Shown: positions 26,912-35,694 of the stretch, in pieces
How the letters are laid out: each line of letters opens with the position of its first letter
Numbering within the stretch: the stretch's first letter is position 1
NCBI GenBank assembly: GCA_016125425.1
Contig: WGLT01000002.1
Location: forward strand, 124,001-188,000
From: Alphaproteobacteria bacterium
GTDB lineage: Bacteria > Pseudomonadota > Alphaproteobacteria > Caulobacterales > Parvularculaceae
Direction of reading: 5' to 3'
DNA: 64,000 nt
The notes under the pieces: generated by a model
Seen by the model: only the letters and a program-made list of their open reading frames with translations
What the model was told of the DNA's origin: nothing
Databases searched by the model: none
Translations under genes and position numbers: made by a program

Positions 26912-28177
26912 ATGACACGAACCGAGGTCATATCTCTGGGCTGCCGGCTCAACGCCCATGAAGGCGAAAAGATCCGCCGTCTTGCGGAGGACGCAGGACT
27001 TTCCTCGACGGTGGTCGTGAACAGCTGCGCCGTCACGGGCGAGGCGGTGCGCCAGTCGCGGCAGGCGATCCGGCGCGCCCGCCGGGCCAATCCCGGCGCG
27101 CGCATCGTCGTCACGGGCTGCGCGGCCCAGATCGATCCCGGCGCATTCGCGGCGATGGCGGAAGTCGACGCCGTGCTCGGCAACGAAGAGAAACTGAACC
27201 CTTCCGATTGGCGCGCGCTGACCGCGGCGGGCGAATCCTTCCGCGTCAACGACATCATGGCGGTGCGCGACACCGCGGGCCATCTCATCGACGGCTATGG
27301 CGACCGGGCGCGCGCGTTCCTGCAAGTGCAGAATGGCTGCGACCATCGCTGCACATTCTGCATCATTCCCTTCGGCAGGGGCAACTCGCGCTCCGTGCCG
27401 GTCGCCGCGGTCGTCGCGGCGGCTGAGCGACTCGCCGCCGCGGGTCACGCGGAGATCGTGCTGACCGGCGTCGACATCACCTCCTACGGCGCCGATCTCG
27501 AGGGCGCGCCGACGTTGGGCGATCTCGTCGGGGCCATTCTCGACGGCGCGCCTTCATTGCGGCGGCTGCGCCTGTCCTCGATCGACGGCGCCGAAGTCGA
27601 CGAGGCGCTTTTCGACCGGCTGACCGGAGACGACCGGATCGCGCCGCATCTGCATCTGTCGCTGCAGGCGGGAGCGGACGTCATTCTTAAAAGAATGAAA
27701 CGGCGCCATAGCCGAGCCGACGCGATCGCCTTTTGCCGCCGGGCGCGCGCCGCAAGGCCCGATATCGCGTTCGGCGCCGATATCATTGCGGGATTTCCGA
27801 CGGAAACGGAGGAAATGTTCGAGGAAAGTCTGTCGCTCGTCGACGAAGCCGGTCTCGACTATGTGCATGTCTTTCCGTTTTCGCCTCGTGAAGGAACGCC
27901 GGCCGCGCGCATGCCGCAGCTTCCCCGCGCCGTCGTCAAGGAGCGCGCGGAAAGGCTTCGCGAAAAGGCGGACGTCGCGCTCCGCCGGTTTTTGGACGGC
28001 CTCGTCGGGCGGGTCTTCGACGCAATCATGGAAAGCGGCGGGCGCGCGCGGCTCGGCAATTTCGCGCCGGTCAGAATGACGGCGCCGGCGGGCGAAATCG
28101 GCGGATTGGCGCGCGTTGAAATTCTTGCGCGCGAAGGGCGCGCGCTTCTCGGCGCGCCCGTTCGAGGGGAGCGTTGA
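26912..28177 (+). CDS. mtaB: tRNA (N6-threonylcarbamoyladenosine37-C2)-methylthiotransferase
   Basis: 421 aa. N-terminal MTTase domain with SLGCRLNAHEGE (shorter Cys pattern typical of MtaB), then NSCAVTGEAV and VTGCAAQ. The radical SAM cluster motif is GCDHRCTFCIIPFGRGNSRS near 141-160, and a TRAM domain ends the protein. Converts t6A37 to ms2t6A37 in tRNAs reading ANN codons. Three bases separate it from ftsY. Confidence 0.95.
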   Translation: MTRTEVISLGCRLNAHEGEKIRRLAEDAGLSSTVVVNSCAVTGEAVRQSRQAIRRARRANPGARIVVTGCAAQIDPGAFAAMAEVDAVLGNEEKLNPSDWRALTAAGESFRVNDIMAVRDTAGHLIDGYGDRARAFLQVQNGCDHRCTFCIIPFGRGNSRSVPVAAVVAAAERLAAAGHAEIVLTGVDITSYGADLEGAPTLGDLVGAILDGAPSLRRLRLSSIDGAEVDEALFDRLTGDDRIAPHLHLSLQAGADVILKRMKRRHSRADAIAFCRRARAARPDIAFGADIIAGFPTETEEMFEESLSLVDEAGLDYVHVFPFSPREGTPAARMPQLPRAVVKERAERLREKADVALRRFLDGLVGRVFDAIMESGGRARLGNFAPVRMTAPAGEIGGLARVEILAREGRALLGAPVRGER

Positions 28178-28180
28178 GCG

Positions 28181-29284
28181 ATGGCGAAGAACATTTTCTC
28201 GGGCTTGTTCGGCCGCAAGCGCGAAGACTCGCCCGCGCCCGACGCGCCGGAGGATAGGCCGGCTTCGCCGGCCGCCCGATCCGGCGCGGCGCCGGGAGCA
28301 GACGAGGACGGCGACGCGCAGAACGCGCGTCCGGCGCGCGCCGGCTTTTTCGCGCGGCTTCGCGCGGGTTTGTCGAAGAGCTCCAGCAGGCTCTCGGAAG
28401 GCGTTTCGGCGATCTTCACCAAGAGAAAACTCGATGACGAGACGCTTGAAGAGCTTGAGGAGCTGTTGATCGCCTCCGATCTCGGCGTCGCAGCGGCCGC
28501 GCGGGTGACGGTCGCACTCGCCAAGGAGCGCTTCGACAAAGAGATATCAGACCGGGACGTGCGCGCCGCCCTTGCGGCGGAGGTCGCTGCGAGTCTCGCC
28601 CCGCTCGAGGCGCCGCTCAAGATCGACCGGACGAGACAACCCCATGTCATCCTGATGGCCGGCGTGAACGGAGCCGGAAAGACAACGACGATCGGCAAGC
28701 TTGCGGCCAAGCTCCGCAAGGACGGATTAAACGTCATGCTCGCCGCCGGCGACACCTTTCGCGCCGCCGCGATCGAACAGCTTCAGGTCTGGGGCGAACG
28801 CACGGGCGCGCCGGTCGTCGCGCGCGAGGTCGGGGCGGATGCGGCGGGGCTCGCCTATGACGCGCTTCAACGCGCGCGCGCCGACGGAGCCGATGTCCTG
28901 ATGATCGACACCGCGGGACGCTTGCAGAACCGGCGCGAATTGATGGACGAGCTCGCCAAGATCGTACGTGTTCTGAAAAAACTCGACCACGCCGCGCCGC
29001 ATGACGTCATACTTGTTCTGGACGCGACGGTCGGACAGAACGCGCTGAGTCAGACGGAGATCTTCAGCGAGATTGCTGGCGTCACCGGCCTTATCATGAC
29101 GAAACTCGACGGAACGGCGCGGGGCGGCGTTCTTGTCGCGCTCGGCGAAAAGTTCGGCCTGCCGATTCATTTTATCGGGGTCGGGGAAAACATCGATGAT
29201 TTGCAGCCCTTCAGCGCCGAGGCGTTCGCCCGCGCGCTCGCCGGGCTCGACGAAAGGGAGGCGGAAGGGCGGCGGAATGGGTGA
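28181..29284 (+). CDS. ftsY: Signal recognition particle receptor FtsY
   Basis: 367 aa. An acidic, Ala/Pro-rich A region of about 45 residues precedes the helical N domain; the G domain has GVNGAGKTTTIGKLAAKL near 165-182, DTFRAAAIEQL, DTAGR and TKLDGTARGG. Docks SRP-ribosome complexes at the inner membrane for cotranslational insertion. Cotranscribed with mtaB and overlapping yciB by 8 bases. Confidence 0.97.
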   Translation: MAKNIFSGLFGRKREDSPAPDAPEDRPASPAARSGAAPGADEDGDAQNARPARAGFFARLRAGLSKSSSRLSEGVSAIFTKRKLDDETLEELEELLIASDLGVAAAARVTVALAKERFDKEISDRDVRAALAAEVAASLAPLEAPLKIDRTRQPHVILMAGVNGAGKTTTIGKLAAKLRKDGLNVMLAAGDTFRAAAIEQLQVWGERTGAPVVAREVGADAAGLAYDALQRARADGADVLMIDTAGRLQNRRELMDELAKIVRVLKKLDHAAPHDVILVLDATVGQNALSQTEIFSEIAGVTGLIMTKLDGTARGGVLVALGEKFGLPIHFIGVGENIDDLQPFSAEAFARALAGLDEREAEGRRNG

Positions 29285-29990
29285 GATTACGAAGCCAAAA
29301 GGCGTGCGGCTTTCGGGCCGCGCGAAGTTTCTGGTCGATTTCGGCCCGCTGCTTGTCTTTTTCGTCGCCTATTTTTTCGGGCGCCGGCTGGCGCCGCTGG
29401 CCGGGCGGCTCGTCGGCCGCGACTGGTCGCTCGCCGCCGGCGATGAGCTTTTTCTGGCGATGGGCGCCTTCATGCCCGCCTTCGCCGCCGCCTTTATCTA
29501 CAGCGTCTGGCGCGAGCGCCGCATCGCGCCGATGCTGCTTGTCAGCGGCGTCGTCATCGGCGTTCTCGGCGGGCTCGCGCTCATCCTGCACGATCGGACT
29601 TTCGTCTATCTCAAGCCCACCATCGTCTATCTGCTCTTTGCGGGCGCCTTAACGGGCGGTCTCGCGACGGGCCGCAATTTCCTCAAGACCATGTTCGACG
29701 GCGCCTTCCACCTCGAGGAAAGCGCATGGCGCGTCCTGACGAAGCGTTACATCGTATTCTTTGTCGTTCTCGCCGTCGCCAACGAAGCCGCCTGGCGCTG
29801 GCTCACGCGCGACTGCAATCTGACCGCCGCCGCGCCATGCGCGGGCGAGCCGGTCTGGGTCAATCTCAAGATATGGGGGTTCACCGCAGTCAATATCGTT
29901 TTCGCCGGCTTGCAGGCGCCATTTCTCGCCAAGCACATGCGGCAAGCTCCTCCGGACGAGGACAAAGGCCCGCCCGGCGGCGCGGTCTAG
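29277..29990 (+). CDS. yciB: Inner-membrane septation protein A family (YciB)
   Basis: 237 aa from ATG 29277, inside the 3' end of ftsY; the longer track start is in ftsY's shadow. KFLVDFGPLLVFFVAYFFGRR at about 15-35 and LKPTIVYLLFAGALTGGL are the family's conserved stretches; six or so helices. Called septation protein A from a Shigella phenotype, and linked in E. coli to envelope and division balance. The ftsY-yciB junction is common in Alphaproteobacteria. Confidence 0.92.
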   Translation: MGEITKPKGVRLSGRAKFLVDFGPLLVFFVAYFFGRRLAPLAGRLVGRDWSLAAGDELFLAMGAFMPAFAAAFIYSVWRERRIAPMLLVSGVVIGVLGGLALILHDRTFVYLKPTIVYLLFAGALTGGLATGRNFLKTMFDGAFHLEESAWRVLTKRYIVFFVVLAVANEAAWRWLTRDCNLTAAAPCAGEPVWVNLKIWGFTAVNIVFAGLQAPFLAKHMRQAPPDEDKGPPGGAV

Positions 29991-30531
29991 ACAAGCGATC
30001 AGCCGCCGGCCAGGCCGGCGGCTGGCGCGATATCCTGCGAATCGCAGCGGCCCGGCGACGCAATCTGCGTCGAAGCGACGCCGCACGAAGATACAGTCGG
30101 CTAAAACCGGCGCGCGGATTCGCCGCGCCCGCCCCTTGGGGCGCCCTGGAGCTGGCCTGAGTTTTCGGCCGGCCCGAACGCGCGGCCCTTCCTGCGGCGA
30201 CGCCCGATCCGGCGGGGCGCGCGCGGTCCGATACAATTCGCAACACAAGGGGTCGGCGGACTTTCGATTCGGTTTTGCGGTCCCGGCATATTCCGCCTCC
30301 GTTACTTTTTGCGCAGCCCGGATTTTCCGTTCAAAGCGCATTTTGACAGTGATCGCGCAAAATTGTTGGTGACTGACGTTGCGCAATCCTTTATTAACAG
30401 GCGCAGTCCAATCGATCAGCGCTGGGCGTTGTTTCAGCGGACGGCGCAACGCCGGATTTGCAGACGCCCGCTCGACAGGTCGCCGCCGGATGCTCCATCG
30501 CAGGCGGAGAGAAAATTAGACGGAGATGAGG
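29991..30531. promoter_or_regulatory. Intergenic region with repeated TTGCGCA motifs upstream of the MarR gene
   Basis: 541 bases without a supported gene; track ORFs here are shadows. From about 30230 the region becomes A/T-richer. Three related motifs occur: TTGCGCA at 30309-30315, CGCGCAA at 30354-30360 and the palindrome TTGCGCAA at 30379-30386. TTGACA at 30343-30348 is a good -35 but no clear -10 follows. Candidate binding sites for the MarR protein encoded just downstream. Confidence 0.4.
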
Positions 30532-31089
30532 ATGGCTTTCACGCTCAAGAACTCCCCCGGGCATTTGCTTCGGCGGGCGCAACAATATGCTCACGACCTC
30601 TACGCCAAAGAAGTCGGGGCGAATGGGCCGACGCCGCGGCAATTCGAGGTTCTTCACACCGTTTCGCAAAATGAGGGCCTGAGCCAGACCGATCTCGTGC
30701 GCGCGACGGGGATTGATCGCTCGACCCTGGCGGACATGATCGCGCGAATGATCAAAAAGGGCCTTTTGTCGCGCCACCGCACGAAAGCGGATGCGCGCGC
30801 CAATGCGGTTTCGATCACGGCGGCGGGGAAACGCATGCTGTCTTCGGCGATGGCGGCCGTCAATCGCGCGGAATCCGGCACGATCGCCGTTCTGCCCGCT
30901 TCGCAGCGTTCGGCCTTTATCCGCGCGCTGAGCGCCTATGCGGAGGCGCTTGATAAAATGGAAGAAGGCGGCGCGCCCGCCAAGAAGGCGCGCGGCGGCC
31001 GCAAGACTGCGAAGAAGAAAGCGGTCAAGAAGCGGAAGGCGCCGGCGAAACGCAAAGCCGCCAAAAAGCGGCGCGCCAAACGCCGTTAA
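30532..31089 (+). CDS. MarR-family regulator with a lysine-rich histone-like tail
   Basis: 185 aa from ATG 30532; GGAG lies 6 bases upstream, whereas ATG 30526 has none. The winged-helix MarR core runs to about residue 135: GPTPRQFEVLHTVSQNEGLSQ, the recognition part ATGIDRSTLADMIARMIKKG, then the RHRTKADARANAV wing. The remaining 45 residues are almost only Lys, Arg and Ala in KKA-like repeats, as in AlgP or H1-type tails. Binding to specific sites plus non-specific DNA contact is inferred. A strong hairpin follows the stop. Confidence 0.88.
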   Translation: MAFTLKNSPGHLLRRAQQYAHDLYAKEVGANGPTPRQFEVLHTVSQNEGLSQTDLVRATGIDRSTLADMIARMIKKGLLSRHRTKADARANAVSITAAGKRMLSSAMAAVNRAESGTIAVLPASQRSAFIRALSAYAEALDKMEEGGAPAKKARGGRKTAKKKAVKKRKAPAKRKAAKKRRAKRR

Positions 31090-31107
31090 TCGCGAGCACC
31101 CATCCGG

Positions 31108-31137
31108 AAGCGCCGCCTGCAAAAGCGGGCGGCGCTT
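31108..31137 (+). terminator. Terminator hairpin after the MarR gene
   Basis: AAGCGCCGCCTGC at 31108-31120 pairs with GCGGGCGGCGCTT at 31125-31137 around an AAAA loop (13 pairs, one wobble), followed by TGCATT. It lies 18 bases past the MarR stop and also faces the convergent TrmH-type gene, so it may serve both strands. Confidence 0.6.
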
Positions 31138-31151
31138 TGCATTCGCGGGGG

Positions 31152-31652
31152 TCAGGCGCGCCGGCCCGCCGGCCGGCGGGCGGCGCCCGATCCGACCGGC
31201 CGGGGCGGAAAGCCGCCCAGCGACAACATGCGGTCATACATGACGATCGCCGCGGCGACCGACAAATTGACGCAGAATTTTGTCGGGATCTTCACAAGAT
31301 GGGCGCATCGCGCTTTGGCCTCGTCCGAAAGATCGCCCTTTTCAGGTCCGAGAATATAGGCCGCATTCAGCGGATGCCGGAAAGCCGGCAGATCAACAGC
31401 ATGCGGATCAAGCTCGACGCCCACAAGCGCGCAGCCTTTTGGCAGAGCCATCTGGTCCGGGCTCGCCCATTCATAGAGCGGCACATGCTCCGTGCTTTTG
31501 GACGTATCGGCGCGCTCGGCCTCGCGCAGGCTGTGGCGCGCGCCGACGGTGAACACAAAGCTGGCGCCGAATGCGTGCGCCGTTCTGAGCACCGCGCCGA
31601 GATTCATCGCTTTCGATATCCGCTCGGCGCCGACGCCGAAATAGCCGCGCAT
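31152..31652 (-). CDS. SpoU/TrmH-family RNA 2'-O-methyltransferase
   Basis: 166 aa from ATG 31652; the track start is a TTG 18 codons earlier without support. SPOUT-fold motifs: ISKAMNLGAVLRTAHAFGA near 11-29 (motif 1), NAAYILGPEKGDLS near 97-110 (motif 2, SAM knot) and IPTKFCVNLSVAAAIVMYD near 125-143 (motif 3). Probably methylates a tRNA or rRNA ribose; the exact target cannot be read from the sequence. Confidence 0.87.
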   Translation of the reverse strand: MRGYFGVGAERISKAMNLGAVLRTAHAFGASFVFTVGARHSLREAERADTSKSTEHVPLYEWASPDQMALPKGCALVGVELDPHAVDLPAFRHPLNAAYILGPEKGDLSDEAKARCAHLVKIPTKFCVNLSVAAAIVMYDRMLSLGGFPPRPVGSGAARRPAGRRA

Positions 31653-31743
31653 AAGCCCGCCCGTGCCGCCTTGGCCCGCGCTAGCTTGGCGCGGCCCCCG
31701 GGTCAAGTAGACGCCGCCGGGGCTTTCGGGGCATCATGGCGCC

Positions 31744-32256
31744 ATGGCTGAGGAATCGCGCGCGACAGCTTCGCCGCCTCTGAGCGACGAACGTCTGAAA
31801 TTTCTTCTCATCGCAGAGGATTGTCCCGAGGCGCGTCTTGCGGCCTTTTTTGCGTCGCGGCGCGCCAAGCGATCGAACGCCGCCGTAACGCTGTTGCATG
31901 TCGTCGAGCCGCCGGAGTTCGGCCAATGGGCCGCGGTCGCCGAAACCATGCGCGCCGAGGCCTATGAACACGCCGAAGCCGTGCTCTCCGAATTCGCCGC
32001 AATCGTCGAAGCCGAATGGGGCGAGCGGCCGGAGAAGATCATCCGCGAAGGCGCCTTGGCCGAAGAGATTCGCAAGCTCATCGATGAAGATTCGCGCATC
32101 GCGATCCTCTTCCTGGGCGCCTCGACATCGGCGGAAGGTCCGGGACCGCTCGTCTCGGCGCTCGCCAACCGCCCCGCCTATCTCAGCGCGCGGCCCATAC
32201 CGGTGACGGTGGTGCCGGGCTCGATCACGCGCGAAGAACTTCGGAAAATCTCGTGA
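31744..32256 (+). CDS. Universal stress protein (UspA) family
   Basis: 170 aa. KFLLIAEDCPEARLAAFFAS at 19-38 is strand 1 with its following helix, TLLHVVEPPEF is strand 2, and ILFLGASTSAEGPGPLVSALANR resembles the ATP-binding G-2X-G-9X-G(S/T) loop in degenerate form. PIPVTVVPGSI closes the fold. Divergent from the TrmH-type gene, 7 bases before the aminotransferase-like gene and therefore probably cotranscribed with it. Confidence 0.82.
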   Translation: MAEESRATASPPLSDERLKFLLIAEDCPEARLAAFFASRRAKRSNAAVTLLHVVEPPEFGQWAAVAETMRAEAYEHAEAVLSEFAAIVEAEWGERPEKIIREGALAEEIRKLIDEDSRIAILFLGASTSAEGPGPLVSALANRPAYLSARPIPVTVVPGSITREELRKIS

Positions 32257-32263
32257 GGCGCGC

Positions 32264-33376
32264 ATGATCGGGCGCGATGCGTTCTTTGCGCCGGAGGCGC
32301 GGTATTTTCTGTCCCATTCGGTCGGCCTGATGCCGCGCGCGGCCGCGTCGGCGTTAGAGGACGGCTTTTTGTCGCCATGGCGGGAAGCGAAGGCCGACGC
32401 ATGGCGTGACTGGCTCGCGGCCATTGAGGCGTTCAGGCGCAGTCTTGCGCCCGTGATCGGGGCGCGCCCGTCCGATATTTGTCCGCAGACGAACATTTCA
32501 GGCGCGCTTTCGAAAATTCTGTTTTCGCTGCCGGAGCGCGCGCGACGCAAGAAAATCGCGCTCACGGAGGACGATTTTCCTACGGTCGGATTCGTCCTCG
32601 CGCAGGCCAGGCGGATCGGCTACGAATTGGTGTTTCTGCCCGGCGGCGCGCGGCTTGCGGATATCGACGCCTGGGCGCCGGCCTTTCATGACGACGTTCA
32701 GCTCGTCCTTGCGACTCATGTCTTCTCCAATTCGGGCGTCAAGGCGCCCGTCCGCGAGATAGCGGAGCGCGCGCGGCGACGGGGCGTTTTTTCGGTTCTC
32801 GACATCGCACAATCCGCCGGCGCGGTTCCGGTCGACCTGGAGGCGTTCGCGCCCGATTTCGCGATCGGAACTTCTGTAAAGTATCTGTGCGGCGGGCCGG
32901 GCGCGGCTTTCTTGTGGACGCCGGCCGAAACGGCCGCGCGCTGCTCGCCGATTGACGTCGGCTGGTTTTCGCACGCTGACCCTTTCGAATTTGACATTCA
33001 TAATTTCCGTTACGCGGAGGGCGCGGCGCGCTATTGGGGCGGAACGCCTTCCGTCGCCCCTTTCGCCGCCGCCGCCGCCGGCGCCGGCGTCATTGCCCGG
33101 GCGGGCGTCGACGCGATATTCGAACGCAATCAGGCGCTGTTTACGCGCTTTGTCGATGCGATGCCTGCGGCCCGTTTTCGTTCGCATACGAAGCAAGGCG
33201 AGCGCGGATCATCGGTGATTGTCGCGGTGCGGAGCCCGGCCGAGGCTTCGGACGCTCTGGCGCGCGCGCGCATATTGCACGACATGCGGCAGGGCGGCGT
33301 CAGGCTCTCCTTCCATCTCTACAACACGGAGGAAGAGGTCGACGCGCTTATTGAAGCGATCGCGCCGCTGACGTGA
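32264..33376 (+). CDS. Class V aminotransferase-fold PLP enzyme, kynureninase-like
   Basis: 370 aa. The fold-type I PLP signature is VLDIAQSAGAVPVDL (cofactor aspartate) followed by GTSVKYLCGGPGAAFLW, whose Lys should form the Schiff base; the KYLxGGPG pattern is typical of kynureninases and relatives. No other tryptophan-catabolism gene is nearby and the protein is shorter than classic KynU (about 410), so substrate is uncertain. Seven bases after the stress-protein gene. Confidence 0.8.
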   Translation: MIGRDAFFAPEARYFLSHSVGLMPRAAASALEDGFLSPWREAKADAWRDWLAAIEAFRRSLAPVIGARPSDICPQTNISGALSKILFSLPERARRKKIALTEDDFPTVGFVLAQARRIGYELVFLPGGARLADIDAWAPAFHDDVQLVLATHVFSNSGVKAPVREIAERARRRGVFSVLDIAQSAGAVPVDLEAFAPDFAIGTSVKYLCGGPGAAFLWTPAETAARCSPIDVGWFSHADPFEFDIHNFRYAEGAARYWGGTPSVAPFAAAAAGAGVIARAGVDAIFERNQALFTRFVDAMPAARFRSHTKQGERGSSVIVAVRSPAEASDALARARILHDMRQGGVRLSFHLYNTEEEVDALIEAIAPLT

Positions 33377-33379
33377 CCG

Positions 33380-34189
33380 CTAACGGGAGAGCTTGAGGGT
33401 CACCGGCGCGTGGTCGGATGGCTTGGCCCATCCGCGGCACCGGTCGTGAATCTGAAACGCCTCGCGGCCGGATCCGACGGCGGCCTTTTTCAGCGCCGGG
33501 CTGACCCAGATGTGATCGAGGCGGCGGCCGCGATTGGAGGCGCGCCAATCGCGCGCCCTATAAGACCACCATGTGTAGAGCTTTTCAGGCTCCGGAATCA
33601 AAGCGCGCGCGACGTCGGTCCATCCGCCGGATGCGATCGCGTCGTTCATCAGTTCGACCTCGACCGGCGTGTGGGACACCACTTTCAGCAATTGCTTGTG
33701 CGACCACACATCGTGCTCGCGCGGCGCGATGTTCAGGTCGCCGACGAGGATCTGTTTTGACTTGCCCGGAGCGCCGCCGTCGGCGAACCAGCGCGCCATA
33801 TCGCGCATGAAATCAAGTTTGTGCGCGAATTTTTCATTGATTTCCGGATCGGGCTCATCGCCGCCCGCAGGCACGTAGAAATTGTGCAGGCGAACGCCTC
33901 CCGGCAGCGTCGCCGCGACATGCCGGCAGTCGTCCTTGCCGCAGAACCGCCTGATCTCGATGTCTTCGAGCGGCAGCCGCGAGACAATCGCCACGCCGTG
34001 ATAGCCCATTTGTCCGGATACGGCTTGATGCGCATAGCCTGCCGCCGCCAGCGCTTTGGCGGGAAACTGGTCGTTCGTGCATTTAATCTCTTGCAGGCAC
34101 AAAACATCCGGCCCTTCCTCTTTGAGGAAGCGCCTGACAGAATCGATTCGCAGGCGGACAGAATTAATGTTCCAGGTGGCGATTTTCAT
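33380..34189 (-). CDS. xthA: Exodeoxyribonuclease III
   Basis: 269 aa from ATG 34189 (MKIATWNINSVRLR), the conserved family N-terminus; the track's 25 extra codons are dropped. Catalytic landmarks: LCLQEIKC with the metal-binding Glu, GDLNIAPREHDVW, and the C-terminal DHIWVS and SDHAPV with the catalytic Asp-His pair. AP endonuclease and 3' exonuclease in base-excision repair. Converges on the PLP enzyme gene with 3 bases between stops. Confidence 0.96.
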   Translation of the reverse strand: MKIATWNINSVRLRIDSVRRFLKEEGPDVLCLQEIKCTNDQFPAKALAAAGYAHQAVSGQMGYHGVAIVSRLPLEDIEIRRFCGKDDCRHVAATLPGGVRLHNFYVPAGGDEPDPEINEKFAHKLDFMRDMARWFADGGAPGKSKQILVGDLNIAPREHDVWSHKQLLKVVSHTPVEVELMNDAIASGGWTDVARALIPEPEKLYTWWSYRARDWRASNRGRRLDHIWVSPALKKAAVGSGREAFQIHDRCRGWAKPSDHAPVTLKLSR

Positions 34190-34332
34190 GGGGCGGCCGG
34201 ACGTAAGGAGGGGCGACCTTAGCAGCCGCCCGGCCATGGGCAAGCGCGACGGATTGAGGCGCAATAGCCTTGTTGACAGGGTCCCGGCGGCTTCGGAAAC
34301 CTCTCGGCGCCGATTTCGAACCGGAGACCGCC

Positions 34333-34872
34333 TTGCCCATCCGCCTCGCCAGCGCTGAAGACGGCCCTGCGCTCGCGGCGATCTACGGCTCGATTGTCCG
34401 TGACACCGCCATATCCTTTGAGACGACGGCCCCGACGCCCGCCGAGATGGCCGGCCGCGTCGAGCGGCTCCTTGCGACCCATCCTTGGCTGGTCTGGGAG
34501 GAGTCGGGGGAAGTCGGAGCTTTCGCCTACGCTTCTCCGCACCGCGAGCGGGCCGCCTATCGCTGGTCGGCGGATGTCTCGGTTTACGTCGCAGAGCGTT
34601 TCCGCCGCCGCGGGCGGGCGCGGGCCCTCTATATGCGGCTGTTCGAAATTCTCGCGGCGCAGAATTTCACCGGCGCCTTCGCCGGCATAGCCCTTCCGAA
34701 CGCGGCGAGCGTGTCCTTTCACGAAAGCATGGGGTTCCGGCCGGTCGGGGTCTATCGCGGCGTGGGCTACAAGGCGGGGGCATGGCGCGATGTCGGCTGG
34801 TGGGCGCGCGATCTGGCGCCCCGTTCGAACCCGCCGGTCGAGCCCGTTCCCTTCGCCTTGCTCGACCTTTGA
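34333..34872 (+). CDS. GNAT acetyltransferase, phosphinothricin acetyltransferase-like
   Basis: 179 aa from a TTG at 34333, chosen because GGAG stands 6 bases upstream and the family begins at PIRLASAEDGPALAAIY. ISFETTAPTPAEM, WSADVSVYVAERFRRRGRARALY (acetyl-CoA loop) and FHESMGFRPVGVYRGVGYKAGAWRDVGWW are hallmark stretches of the Pat/Bar and MddA group. Such enzymes acetylate phosphinothricin, methionine sulfoximine or similar amino acids. Lies divergent to xthA. Confidence 0.88.
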   Translation: MPIRLASAEDGPALAAIYGSIVRDTAISFETTAPTPAEMAGRVERLLATHPWLVWEESGEVGAFAYASPHRERAAYRWSADVSVYVAERFRRRGRARALYMRLFEILAAQNFTGAFAGIALPNAASVSFHESMGFRPVGVYRGVGYKAGAWRDVGWWARDLAPRSNPPVEPVPFALLDL

Positions 34873-34920
34873 GCGAGACGGATTGCGCGCCGCCCCGGCG
34901 CGCCCTAACGCTCGCCGTCG

Positions 34921-35694
34921 ATGGGTCCCGGGTTTCATTTCGCCCCGGAAGGGGTGTCCCTCGCCGCCGCCGCGCTTGTGGTCGCCGCCAGCTTTTTTAC
35001 AGCCGCACTGACGGCCGCCTTCGGATTAGGCGGCGGGCTGGGGCTGCTCGCGGTTATGTCGGCGCTTTTTCCGGCGGCCGCCGTGATCCCGATCCATGGC
35101 GCCGCCCAGCTCGGGGCGAATTCGAGCCGCCTCTTCCTGCAACGAAGGACCGTCGTCTGGCCGATCGTTTTCTGGTTCGCGCTCGGCGGAATTGTCGGCG
35201 CGGCGATCGGCGCGCGCCTTTACGTCGCCTTGCCGGAGGCTGCGCTCAAAGCCGGCGTAGGCGCTTTTGTGCTCTATGCCGTTTGGGGACCGAAACCGAA
35301 AGGCTTCGCTCCGGGGCGCAAGAGCTTCGCCGCGACGGGGGCGGTCGCCGCCTTTCTCACCATGTTTTTCGGCGCGACGGGACCGATCACGGCCTCCATG
35401 CTCGGAACGACGAAGCTCGACCGATTGCAGATCGTGTCCACCCACGCGGCCTGCATGGTGATACAGCATGCGATGAAGACGCTCGCTTTCGGCGCGCTCG
35501 GCTTCGCCTTCGCGGCCTGGGTGCCCTTGATCCTGGCCATTCTCGCGGCCGGATTTCTCGGCAGTTGGCTCGGCACGCGATTGCTGCGGGCCATGCCCGA
35601 CAATCGTTTTCGCGCGGGTTTCCGGGCGGTGCTGACTTTTTTCGGCCTCTATCTGATCCTGACCGCCGCCCTGTCCGCCCTTAGAACAGGTTGA
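34921..35694 (+). CDS. TauE/SafE-family sulfite exporter-like permease
   Basis: 257 aa, about eight membrane helices. The duplicated glycine-rich motif of the family is seen as FFTAALTAAFGLGGGLGLLAVMS near 24-46 and again as AFLTMFFGATGPITASML in the second half. Predicted to export small anions such as sulfite or organosulfonates; the substrate is unknown. 48 bases after the acetyltransferase gene. The last 14 bases overlap the convergent 198-aa gene. Confidence 0.86.
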   Translation: MGPGFHFAPEGVSLAAAALVVAASFFTAALTAAFGLGGGLGLLAVMSALFPAAAVIPIHGAAQLGANSSRLFLQRRTVVWPIVFWFALGGIVGAAIGARLYVALPEAALKAGVGAFVLYAVWGPKPKGFAPGRKSFAATGAVAAFLTMFFGATGPITASMLGTTKLDRLQIVSTHAACMVIQHAMKTLAFGALGFAFAAWVPLILAILAAGFLGSWLGTRLLRAMPDNRFRAGFRAVLTFFGLYLILTAALSALRTG

